IMG/VR virus record: IMGVR_UViG_3300027849_000042
Span: 1 to 29,909 of that record
Direction: 5' to 3' (one strand)
DNA length: 29,909 nucleotides
DNA from: a virus
Each line of letters opens with the position of its first letter. Position 1 is the stretch's first letter. The notes under the pieces were generated by a model. That model had not been told where the DNA came from and ran no database searches. It worked only from the letters and a program-made list of their open reading frames with translations. Below are positions 4,634 to 11,332 of this stretch, piece after piece. A program made the position numbers and the translations under genes.

Positions 4634-4638
4634 GCTAA
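4396..4638 (+). CDS. Ala/Asp-rich low-complexity protein, paralogue of the 1530 gene
   Basis: An 80-residue acidic, mostly Ala, Asp and Val protein with Trp-Asp repeats (AAWDAAFDAWDKARDELAEYLKEQ region). It shares LEKAVVD and the C-terminal YLKEQ pattern with the protein at 1530-1760. Probably helical and soluble, of unknown function. Alanine is encoded mainly by GCT. The gene is bracketed by an identical 16-base sequence (AAGGAGCAAGACAATG) at 4383-4398 and 4618-4633. The first copy is its own ribosome binding site and start, and the second, formed by its YLKEQ codons, is the ribosome binding site and start of primase-helicase. This looks like insertion of a gene cassette that preserved downstream translation. 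Confidence 0.75.
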   Translation: MNKKEQLEKAVVDTKAACDAADAALDDAFASAVADATDAVVDPAWEAVFAVVDAAWDAAFDAWDKARDELAEYLKEQDNG

Positions 4639-6262
4639 AGCATTCACAGAGAGCCACTTTGTAAAGCACGAACCATGTCCTGCGTGTGGCTCCAGTGATG
4701 CACTGAGCCGCTACAGTGACAACCACGCGGTATGCTTTAGTTGTGACCACTACATACATGGCGATGGTAACCCAAGCCACGCAAGCAAACCAAAGACAAG
4801 GCCATTAGAAATGACAGGAACAATATCAGCAATTCAAGATAGGCGTATAAGCCTTGACACAGCAAAGCGTTATGGCGTTACAGTTGAGCATGATACAAGC
4901 GGTAACATAAGCAAACATCATTACCCTTATCATGACCAAGAGGGTACAAAAGTAGTTGGTACAAAAGTTAGAACAGTAGCCAGCAAGGATTTTTATGCCA
5001 CTGGTGATATGCAAGAGGCTGGCTTATTTGGTCAACAAACCTTTGCAGCTGGTGGTAAGTATATTACAATAACAGAAGGCGAAATAGACGCTATGGCGGC
5101 CTTTGAAATGAATGGTGGCTTTCCTGCAGTCAGTATAAGAGGAGGTGCCAAGAGCGCAGTTAAGGACATTAAGGCCAGTCTAGAATATCTAGAAACATTC
5201 GACAGCGTAGTAATATGTTTTGATAACGATGAACACGGCATCAAGGCAGCCCAAGACGTTATGCCCCTCTTTAGCCCTCGCAAAGCTAAGGTATGCACGT
5301 TACCGCTTAAAGACGCTGGTGAGATGCTCAAGGCAAACAAGGTACGCGACTTTACTAAATGCTTTTGGGACGCTAAGGTCTTCAAACCTGAGGGCGTAGT
5401 TAGCCTAGGTGACACCGAAGTTTGGGATAAGTTTCTTAAGCGCGGTACTGAGGAGGTAACACCACTACCTGCATCCTTTGGTTCACTCAATGCTATGATG
5501 AATGGTGGCATTGCGGCTGGTGAGGTAACTGTAATTGGCGCCTTGACAAGCATAGGAAAGTCTACTATGGTATACAACCTAGTGCACGGCATGTATCAGG
5601 AGTCAGCCAAGAAGATAGGCTGTGTATTCCTAGAGGCTGATGTAGGTGAGACTGTAGAGAAGCTATTGTCAGTCTATATGGGCGTCAACATTGCTGATGT
5701 GCCTACAGAGTCACGAGACTATAACCTTTACCATGAGAAGTACGACGAATTGGCAAAGAGTGATAAGTTGCACATCTTAGATCACCAAGGTGCCTTAGGT
5801 GCTGATGAATTGTTTGCTAAGATGCAATACTTGGTTAAAGGCTTAGACTGTGATATTATTATCCTAGACCCATTACAAGCCGCTGTTACCAGTAACGACA
5901 ACGGCATCATAGATGAGTTTATGGACAAGTGTTTGAAGTTGGCTAAGAATACTGGTGTTTCTATTATCATTGTCAGCCACATGCGTAAACCTAATGCTAA
6001 AGACCCACATGACATAGGTGAGTATGATCTTAAAGGTAGCGGAAGTATTAACCAGATAGCTTTTAATACTATCCTATTGTCTAGGGATAAGATGACCGAA
6101 GACGCATACGCACGTAACTGTACACAGGTACAGCTTGTGAAGTGTAGGCGAACAGGCAGGACAGGTGTTGCAGGTTGGCTATTTTATGAGAATGATACTA
6201 GCCGCTTGGTAGCAACTCAGGCACCTGAGTTTAAAAAAGCAAACAACCATCAAGATTTCTAG
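4631..6262 (+). CDS. Primase-helicase, T7 gp4-like
   Basis: Bifunctional replication enzyme that makes RNA primers and unwinds the fork. Domains in order: a zinc-binding motif with C16/C19 and C35/C38; a TOPRIM primase core with the acidic residue in TEGEIDA (E150) and DND at 198-200; a RecA-like helicase domain with Walker A (ALTSIGKST, K310), Walker B (IIILDP, D413), the SH pair at 449-450 of motif H3, and GSGSINQ at 469-475. The length of 543 residues is close to T7 gp4 (566). The C terminus ends QDF; T7 gp4 also uses a C-terminal tail to contact polymerase. Start ATG 4631 overlaps the previous gene by 8 bases, and its ribosome binding site lies in that gene. Confidence 0.95.
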   Translation: MAKAFTESHFVKHEPCPACGSSDALSRYSDNHAVCFSCDHYIHGDGNPSHASKPKTRPLEMTGTISAIQDRRISLDTAKRYGVTVEHDTSGNISKHHYPYHDQEGTKVVGTKVRTVASKDFYATGDMQEAGLFGQQTFAAGGKYITITEGEIDAMAAFEMNGGFPAVSIRGGAKSAVKDIKASLEYLETFDSVVICFDNDEHGIKAAQDVMPLFSPRKAKVCTLPLKDAGEMLKANKVRDFTKCFWDAKVFKPEGVVSLGDTEVWDKFLKRGTEEVTPLPASFGSLNAMMNGGIAAGEVTVIGALTSIGKSTMVYNLVHGMYQESAKKIGCVFLEADVGETVEKLLSVYMGVNIADVPTESRDYNLYHEKYDELAKSDKLHILDHQGALGADELFAKMQYLVKGLDCDIIILDPLQAAVTSNDNGIIDEFMDKCLKLAKNTGVSIIIVSHMRKPNAKDPHDIGEYDLKGSGSINQIAFNTILLSRDKMTEDAYARNCTQVQLVKCRRTGRTGVAGWLFYENDTSRLVATQAPEFKKANNHQDF

Positions 6263-6271
6263 GAGAAGTTT

Positions 6272-6508
6272 ATGTATTTATTAATTGTAATTCAGTTACT
6301 AACTAATGGCGGTGCAACACAGCCCGAGGTTTTCAGTCAGTATAACAATCAAGCAGTGTGTGAAGAGTTCTTAGCAAAATTTGCAAAGCAGGATGAGCGT
6401 ACTGAGCTAGGAGCTACTCCTTTAGGCCTTGTGACTGCTATACGTTATACAGATACGGGTGTAATTTGGGCTACTTGTGCAAAAGATAGTCGAGGCGATA
6501 AGGTATAA
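6272..6508 (+). CDS. Hypothetical small protein with hydrophobic N terminus, 78 aa
   Basis: Sits between primase-helicase and polymerase, with ribosome binding site AGGAGAAG before ATG 6272. The first 10 residues are hydrophobic (MYLLIVIQLL), too short for a clear membrane anchor and without a good signal-peptidase site. Two cysteines (30 and 69) could form a disulfide if the protein reaches the periplasm. Small phage proteins with this layout exist without assigned function. No further prediction is justified. Confidence 0.65.
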   Translation: MYLLIVIQLLTNGGATQPEVFSQYNNQAVCEEFLAKFAKQDERTELGATPLGLVTAIRYTDTGVIWATCAKDSRGDKV

Positions 6509-6510
6509 AC

Positions 6511-8235
6511 ATGACTAGGTTAATATTCGACATTGAAACAGACGGCCTCGCGCCAACACAAGTATGGGTCATTGTCACCAAGGATATTGACTCTGGTGCT
6601 GTAACCACATACGTTAAGGGCCAATGGGACGCCTTTAACAAAGCAATCAACGAAGCAGGGGAGGTAATAGGACATAATATTATTGGCTACGATATACCAG
6701 CGTGTGAGCGTCTATTAGGTACTGACTTTAGCGGTCTAAAGATCACAGACACATTGGTTATGTCTAGACTAGCAAACCCACAAAGGGACGGACATTCACT
6801 AGCATATTGGGGAGAACAACTTGGCTATCCTAAAGGAACTTATGAGGATTGGACGCAGTATACACCTGAAATGGTGGAGTATTGTAAGCAAGACGTTAGC
6901 GTTAATGAACACGTATACAAAGCACTCGTATCCGAGCTTGATAGTTTTGGAAACGAAAGCAGCATACTTGAGCATGGCGTACAAAATATTATACAAAAAC
7001 AAATACGGAACGGCTGGCTTTTAGACCAACCTAAGGCTAGGGACTTAGTGGCAAAGCTTAAAGAAGAGTCTTACAACCTAGAGGAGGAGGTGCAGAGAGT
7101 CTTTAAGCCGCTACCTACATTCATTAAGGAGGTCACACCTAAGATCAAGAAGGACGGAAGCACAAGTATAGTAGGCCTTAAGTTCTTAGGTGACCATTGG
7201 ACTACTGTAGGTGGCCCATTCAGTCGTATTGACTGGCCTGTCTTTAACTTAGGTTCACGACAGCAGATAGGTAGGTATCTGAAACACTTTGGCTGGCGTC
7301 CACAGACGTTTACAGAGACAGGACACGCGATAGTATCAGAAGAGATACTTAAGGCCGTGAAGGGCATCCCTGAGGCCTCCTTGATAGCTTCTTATCTATT
7401 GGTAGGCAAGCGTATTGCTCAAGTGTCTAGTTGGCTTGAAGCTGTAGACCCTAAGACGGGAAGAGTCCACGGTTACGTTAATACTAATGGCGCAGTCACT
7501 GGGAGGATGACGCACAGTAAGCCTAACTTAGCTCAAGTGCCCTCAAGGAATAGCCTGTATGGGCCTGAGTGTAGAGCATGTTGGATTGTACCCAAGGGCT
7601 ACAAGCTCGTAGGTATAGACGCTAGTGGTCTTGAGTTACGTATGTTAGCTCATTACATGAATGACACTGAGTATACTAATACTATACTTACAGGTGACAT
7701 CCATACTGCTAACCAAATGGCGGCAGGCCTTGAGACACGTAACCAAGCTAAGACGTTTATCTATGCCTACTTATATGGCGCAGGTGACGAGAAGATAGGT
7801 TCAATTGCAGGCGGTGGACGTGCTAAAGGCAAGAAGCTTAAAGAAGCTTTCCTTAAGGCTACTCCAGCACTTGCAGAGCTTAAGGAGAACGTTGCACAGT
7901 CAGCAGCTAAGGGCTACATAACAGGCTTAGATGGACGTAAGGTGTTCATCAGGTCAGAACATGCGGCACTTAACTCGCTACTACAGTCAGCAGGTGCTTT
8001 AGTTATGAAGCAGGCTTTGGTTATCTTAGATGACTATGCGACACGATGGGGCTTAGACTACAAGTTCATTGGCAACATACACGATGAATTTCAGGTAGAA
8101 GTAAAGGAAAGTCAGGCTGCAAGGTTTGGCTCATTGGCGGCAAGCTGTATAGAAGCCGCAGGTAACCATTTTAAACTTAGGTGCCCTTTGGCAGGTGAGT
8201 TTAATATAGGCAACAATTGGGCAGAAACCCACTAG
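6511..8235 (+). CDS. DNA polymerase, family A, with 3'-5' exonuclease
   Basis: Replicative polymerase of the T7 gp5 type. Exonuclease motifs: FDIET (D7, E9), HNIIGYD (N56 to D61) and Y124-x3-D128. Polymerase motif A is DASGLELR (D370, E375). Motif B is RNQAKTFIYAYLYG (R410, K414, Y418). Motif C is HDE (524-526). At 574 residues it is shorter than T7 gp5 (704), which implies trimmed fingers and thumb regions or loss of the thioredoxin-binding insert. Tyr at 418 matches T7 Y526 and E. coli PolI F762, a position that sets sugar selectivity. It starts two bases after the previous stop. The host clamp or processivity factor, if any, is not visible. Confidence 0.95.
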   Translation: MTRLIFDIETDGLAPTQVWVIVTKDIDSGAVTTYVKGQWDAFNKAINEAGEVIGHNIIGYDIPACERLLGTDFSGLKITDTLVMSRLANPQRDGHSLAYWGEQLGYPKGTYEDWTQYTPEMVEYCKQDVSVNEHVYKALVSELDSFGNESSILEHGVQNIIQKQIRNGWLLDQPKARDLVAKLKEESYNLEEEVQRVFKPLPTFIKEVTPKIKKDGSTSIVGLKFLGDHWTTVGGPFSRIDWPVFNLGSRQQIGRYLKHFGWRPQTFTETGHAIVSEEILKAVKGIPEASLIASYLLVGKRIAQVSSWLEAVDPKTGRVHGYVNTNGAVTGRMTHSKPNLAQVPSRNSLYGPECRACWIVPKGYKLVGIDASGLELRMLAHYMNDTEYTNTILTGDIHTANQMAAGLETRNQAKTFIYAYLYGAGDEKIGSIAGGGRAKGKKLKEAFLKATPALAELKENVAQSAAKGYITGLDGRKVFIRSEHAALNSLLQSAGALVMKQALVILDDYATRWGLDYKFIGNIHDEFQVEVKESQAARFGSLAASCIEAAGNHFKLRCPLAGEFNIGNNWAETH

Positions 8236-8243
8236 GAGAAGTT

Positions 8244-8723
8244 ATGAAGACTATCGTAAAACAAGCGCAGTACATGAAACAATGGTACATGGATAACAAA
8301 GAACGTAAAGAGGGGCAGTACAAAGTAAACAATAAGAACCGTATGTACGTAGATGGTAAGTATGTACCACAGTCTCATCCATTGTGGAAAGCAGGTACCT
8401 ATACTTCATTTAACGATGCAGCGTTTAGTTCCTTTACTAACTACAACAGAACCACTAAAGGTGATGTTTACTTAATTACTAATGCGGCTTGGCCTGAGTG
8501 GGTTAAGGTAGGTAAAGCAGGGGATGCGGCAGACCGCTTGAAGGGCTACCAAACAAGTGACCCCTTTAGAGCTTACGAGCTACACCATAGTGTCGTAACT
8601 GAGAACCGACACACAGCGGAACTTAAGGCACATAAGGCACTTGAGGCCTTGAGTAAAGATAGAAAGAATGAGTGGTTTAAGGTTGACCTAACGATAGCAG
8701 TGAACTGCATTGAGGCGCTATGA
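8244..8723 (+). CDS. GIY-YIG-like nuclease, T5 orf172/MUG113 type
   Basis: A 159-residue protein whose C-terminal half carries a GIY-YIG-like core: VYLI (75-78), VKVG (87-90), the conserved Arg in ADRLKGYQTS (R98), an H-x-x-E/K helix (HTAELKAHKALE) and NEWF (142-145), the usual end of the T5 orf172 domain. The basic, Tyr-rich N-terminal part (residues 1-50) may bind DNA. ATG 8244 follows AGGAGAAG and is preferred to an upstream start at 8217 inside the polymerase gene. It lies between polymerase and exonuclease, so it may act in recombination or repair, or as a free-standing homing-type nuclease. Its stop overlaps the exonuclease start (ATGA). Confidence 0.8.
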   Translation: MKTIVKQAQYMKQWYMDNKERKEGQYKVNNKNRMYVDGKYVPQSHPLWKAGTYTSFNDAAFSSFTNYNRTTKGDVYLITNAAWPEWVKVGKAGDAADRLKGYQTSDPFRAYELHHSVVTENRHTAELKAHKALEALSKDRKNEWFKVDLTIAVNCIEAL

Positions 8724-9472
8724 GTAAACAAAAGAAAGGGATGCCCTTCCAGAAGTGCTTTGTAGATGCTGATAGTATTATCTATCGTATTGCAGTTACC
8801 TCTAGTAGTGTAGCGCAAGGCAAGAAGTATTACGATAAGGCTATTGAGGACATACAGTGGGACACATGTAGTGACAAGGTATTCGTAGCTGTCAAAGGTG
8901 TTGGTAACTTTAGGTATGATGTAGCTGAGGACTACAAAGGTCAGCGTGTCAGTGAGGCGGCTAAGGCTAAAGCAGACCCTGCTGTAGGTAAGAGGCGTAA
9001 CGCTTTAACCAAGTATGCTTGGAAGCTAGGTCATCACAAGTCTGATAACTGTGAGGCTGATGATGTTGTTTCAATATGGGCGCAAGAGGCTATGGAGGCT
9101 GGTGAGCATTATGTTATAGCTCATATTGATAAAGACATTGACATGGTTGAGGGTTGGCACTATAATTTTACTAAGAAGAAATTGTATTACATTGATGAGC
9201 ATGAAGGCTACTATAAGATGTGCTTGCAAATGCTTACTGGTGACGCCACAGACCATATCAAAGGCATCAAAGGTATTGGGCCTAAGAAAGCTGAGAAGCT
9301 TCTAGCCGATGTGCCTACGGGCCGCCTATTGGAAGTCGTGAGGGACGCTTGGCGAGAGAAGCACCCTGAGGATTGGCATGATAGGCTTGAGGTGTGTTGG
9401 AACCTGTTGTACATGAGGCGTACATGGGACGGCTTTAGACGCTTAACTATAGAGGATACTTTGGATGCTTAA
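8720..9472 (+). CDS. 5'-3' exonuclease, FEN/T7 gp6-like
   Basis: Structure-specific 5' nuclease that removes RNA primers and degrades DNA from 5' ends. The metal-binding acidic clusters are all present: FVDADS (D16, D18), EADD (112-115), IDKDID (D137, D139) and TGDATD (D175, D178). A helix-hairpin-helix DNA-binding motif follows (IKGIKGIGPKKAEKLL, about 180-195). The length of 250 residues is slightly below T7 gp6 (300). It overlaps the GIY-YIG gene upstream and endonuclease I downstream, which suggests coupled translation of the three nucleases. Confidence 0.93.
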   Translation: MSKQKKGMPFQKCFVDADSIIYRIAVTSSSVAQGKKYYDKAIEDIQWDTCSDKVFVAVKGVGNFRYDVAEDYKGQRVSEAAKAKADPAVGKRRNALTKYAWKLGHHKSDNCEADDVVSIWAQEAMEAGEHYVIAHIDKDIDMVEGWHYNFTKKKLYYIDEHEGYYKMCLQMLTGDATDHIKGIKGIGPKKAEKLLADVPTGRLLEVVRDAWREKHPEDWHDRLEVCWNLLYMRRTWDGFRRLTIEDTLDA

Positions 9473-9848
9473 AGAGAAGAAATTTAGGTCAGGCCTAGAG
9501 AGTGCCTTTGATGCTGCGGTACCTGAGGAAGACTTTCTATATGAACCCTATAGGATACCTTACATCATAAAGAAGAAGTATGTGCCTGACTTCATTGACA
9601 AGCGCACTGGAGCAATGATAGAGTGCAAGGGCTTCTTTAGAGTTGGTGACACACAGAAGTATAAGGCTATAAGGGATGAAATTGACAGGCCTTTGATCTT
9701 TGTATTTACTGACTCACGTAAGCGCCTCAGGAAAGGTGCTAAGATGAACCTAGGGCAGTGGTGTGAGAAGGAAGGTTTAGCACACTTTACTATGAAAACA
9801 ATCGATGAACTACTGGAGCATTTAAAATGTCTACCTACGAAGAACTAA
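9465..9848 (+). CDS. Endonuclease I, Holliday junction resolvase, T7 gp3-like
   Basis: Dimeric branched-DNA endonuclease with a PD-(D/E)xK fold. The N terminus FRSGLE (E12) matches the T7 gp3 segment holding catalytic E20. VPDF (D42) matches D55, and ECK (E53, K55) matches E65/K67. All four catalytic positions are kept. In T7 this enzyme resolves recombination junctions and helps break down host DNA. The length of 127 residues is close to T7 gp3 (149). It overlaps the exonuclease end by 8 bases and the next small gene by 22 bases. Confidence 0.93.
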   Translation: MLKEKKFRSGLESAFDAAVPEEDFLYEPYRIPYIIKKKYVPDFIDKRTGAMIECKGFFRVGDTQKYKAIRDEIDRPLIFVFTDSRKRLRKGAKMNLGQWCEKEGLAHFTMKTIDELLEHLKCLPTKN

Positions 9849-9988
9849 AGGAACAGATACTTAAAAACTACGATGTTGACATGCTATGTGAAATCCTAGG
9901 CATTGATGCAGAGTCGTTAGTTGACCGTTATGAAGACCAAATTATTAAGAACATGTCATTATTTGAAGGCGCCCTAGGTGACCTATAG
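9827..9988 (+). CDS. Small conserved-looking phage protein, 53 aa
   Basis: A short acidic gene that starts inside the end of endonuclease I (ATG 9827) and ends at TAG 9986-9988. The product begins MSTYEELKEQILKNYDVD and continues ILGID-x-E-x-LVDRYEDQI, a two-helix pattern I recall from small proteins in many phages, with no known function. A GGAG 8-11 bases upstream of the ATG serves as ribosome binding site. It fills an otherwise empty stretch between endonuclease I and the DUF3310 gene. Confidence 0.7.
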   Translation: MSTYEELKEQILKNYDVDMLCEILGIDAESLVDRYEDQIIKNMSLFEGALGDL

Positions 9989-10001
9989 AGGAGGAGAACT
10001 T

Positions 10002-10271
10002 ATGAAGGCAATTGAAACACAGGTGGGAGGTGACCACTACAAACTAATGAAGATACAGCCACTAGAGTTCATAATGTCTAACAACATGTCTTACTGTGAG
10101 GCTAATGTAGTTAAATATGTAAGTCGTTGGAGGAGTAAAAATGGTGTAGAAGACTTACGTAAAGCAAGGCACTACATTGATCTACTTATAGAGGAGGCTC
10201 TTGATGACGCCTTAGACGTGTTGCAAACGCAGTTCACCTTTGAGCCTATTGATAAGGATGGTAACCAATGA
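10002..10271 (+). CDS. DUF3310 protein, T7 gp1.7-related
   Basis: An 89-residue protein carrying the DUF3310 signature: GGDHY (residues 9-13), I-x-P-x-x-[FY]I, the Cys-Glu-x-Asn-x-VKYVSRWR segment, then KNGVEDLRKARHYIDLLIE. T7 gp1.7, which contains this domain, acts as a nucleotide kinase; whether this shorter form does is unknown. ATG 10002 has the very strong site AGGAGGAGAA and is preferred over GTG 9978. It lies just upstream of lysozyme (ATGA overlap) and near glutaredoxin and RNR, which fits a dNTP-supply role. Confidence 0.85.
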   Translation: MKAIETQVGGDHYKLMKIQPLEFIMSNNMSYCEANVVKYVSRWRSKNGVEDLRKARHYIDLLIEEALDDALDVLQTQFTFEPIDKDGNQ

Positions 10272-10693
10272 GCAAGTTAATTGAAATGCTAATTAACCAC
10301 GAAGGTGTTGAGACTCACGCTTACAAGGACACTGTAGGCAAGCTTACGATAGGAGTCGGAAGGAACATTGACCCTGTAGGCGGCTTAGGTCTTAGCACAA
10401 AAGAGATAATATATTTATTACAGAATGATGTTGACAGGGTGGAGCAAGAGCTTGTAAACTCTATTCCGTGGGTTGAGCACATTGAGTGGGAACGTATGGA
10501 CGCTTTGGTTAACATTTGTTTCAACTTAGGTCTGCCTAGGTTCCTTAAGTTCAAGAAAGCACTAGCAGCCGCTGAAGATCAGAACTGGGAGCTATGTGCC
10601 GATGAGTTTATGGATAGCATGTGGTCAAGTCAGGTAGGCCAAAGGGCCGTGGAGTTAACAACATTACTGAGAACGGGAGAGTATGAGCAATGA
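10268..10693 (+). CDS. T4-type lysozyme (endolysin), GH24
   Basis: Muramidase that cleaves the peptidoglycan glycan chain at lysis. The catalytic triad E-D-T is in place at E12, D21 and T27 (NHEG, YKDTVG, TIGVG). The C-terminal GQRAVELTTLLRTGEY matches the conserved helix of T4 lysozyme. At 141 residues it is a compact single-domain enzyme. It has no signal peptide or N-terminal membrane anchor, so it needs a holin for release. It sits in the replication module, not next to the holin candidates at 21143 and 28710. It overlaps both neighbours by 4 bases. Confidence 0.93.
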   Translation: MSKLIEMLINHEGVETHAYKDTVGKLTIGVGRNIDPVGGLGLSTKEIIYLLQNDVDRVEQELVNSIPWVEHIEWERMDALVNICFNLGLPRFLKFKKALAAAEDQNWELCADEFMDSMWSSQVGQRAVELTTLLRTGEYEQ

Positions 10694-10941
10694 CAGTTAA
10701 GTTGTACACAAGTTCTAATTGCCCTGCATGCGTCACCTTAAAAGGACGCCTAGAGGGCTTAGGTCTCACAAGTTATGAGGAAGCTAATGTAAACGTACCA
10801 GCAAATCGTGAGGCTGTAATTAGTTTAGGCTTCCGAGGTGTACCAGTGTTGACACGTTATGACACAGATGGTAAGATGGTAGGGTCAGTTATGGGAGCCA
10901 ATAGTGGCGACTCAGCATATAAGGAGTTATTTGAAGCATGA
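10690..10941 (+). CDS. Glutaredoxin-like redox protein
   Basis: An 83-residue thioredoxin-fold protein with active site CPAC (C11, C14) after an initial beta strand (VKLYTSSN) and the cis-proline segment RGVPVLTRY. This matches glutaredoxins and NrdH-like redoxins, which pass electrons to ribonucleotide reductase. The RNR gene is two small genes downstream in the same direction, so it is the likely electron donor for the C-terminal Cys pair of that enzyme. It starts in an ATGA overlap with lysozyme and overlaps the next mini-gene the same way. Confidence 0.9.
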   Translation: MTVKLYTSSNCPACVTLKGRLEGLGLTSYEEANVNVPANREAVISLGFRGVPVLTRYDTDGKMVGSVMGANSGDSAYKELFEA

Positions 10942-11039
10942 TGTTTATGGAAGCGTTTTATTGTATTATGGAAGGTTTTGACTGTGACCTAAACACAGCT
11001 ATACAGTATTATCAACGTGGAACCATTTGGGAGGACTAG
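10938..11039 (+). CDS. Mini-protein, 33 aa
   Basis: Begins in an ATGA overlap with the glutaredoxin stop (10938-10941) and ends at TAG 11037-11039. The product is acidic and aromatic with two cysteines (C9, C16) and a short amphipathic middle (DLNTAIQYYQRGTIWED). AAGGAG lies 12-17 bases upstream of the ATG. No family recognised. The coupled start and the lack of any other content here make it plausible. Confidence 0.5.
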   Translation: MMFMEAFYCIMEGFDCDLNTAIQYYQRGTIWED

Positions 11040-11068
11040 ATCACATAAGTAAACGAAGTAACTAAAAT
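11040..11068 (+). promoter_or_regulatory. Candidate sigma-70 promoter before the RNR unit
   Basis: TAAAAT at 11063-11068 is preceded at 17 bases by ATCACA (11040-11045), four of six matches to TTGACA. It lies in a 59-base gap, one of few in this block, just before the 77-residue gene and RNR. It could give extra expression of the reductase. The -35 is weak, so confidence is moderate. Confidence 0.4.
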
Positions 11069-11098
11069 ACACTAACCTGAACCAAAGAGAGAAGAAAA

Positions 11099-11332
11099 AT
11101 GAAAATTAAATTAAATGAAGTACAAGTAGAACAGGTAGGTGTAACGTGTTTAGACCAACTACACGCAGACATTAAGGCAGAGCTAACACAGCACTCCATT
11201 GAGTCTTACCTAGATGCGGAAGACTACGTAGCTATGTTACGCACTGTAGTAAGTATTGAAGTGATAATGAAGGAACTAATGCACCCTGATATTTATTTTA
11301 TTTGGAAGCTTGAGAATGGAGTAAACTTATAA
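11099..11332 (+). CDS. Hypothetical protein upstream of RNR, 77 aa
   Basis: Ribosome binding site AGAGAGAAG, then ATG 11099. The product is acidic and mainly helical (VQVEQVGVTCLDQLHADIKAEL, SYLDAEDYVAMLRTVVSIEVIMKELM), with one cysteine and no membrane segment. Its stop overlaps the RNR start (TAATG at 11330-11334), so the two are translationally coupled. It might partner with or regulate the reductase, but that rests on position only. Confidence 0.7.
   Translation: MKIKLNEVQVEQVGVTCLDQLHADIKAELTQHSIESYLDAEDYVAMLRTVVSIEVIMKELMHPDIYFIWKLENGVNL

Noticed and set aside
4377-4780. Ser/Ala-rich and other frames on the - strand across the Ala-rich gene
   Set aside because: Low-complexity shadow of the + strand gene, without a ribosome binding site, and opposite to all genes in this block.
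8217-8243. Longer GIY-YIG protein starting inside polymerase
   Set aside because: ATG 8244 has an AGGAGAAG ribosome binding site and avoids a 19-base overlap.
9978-10001. Longer DUF3310 protein from GTG 9978
   Set aside because: The strong AGGAGGAG site fits ATG 10002, and the family normally starts near there.
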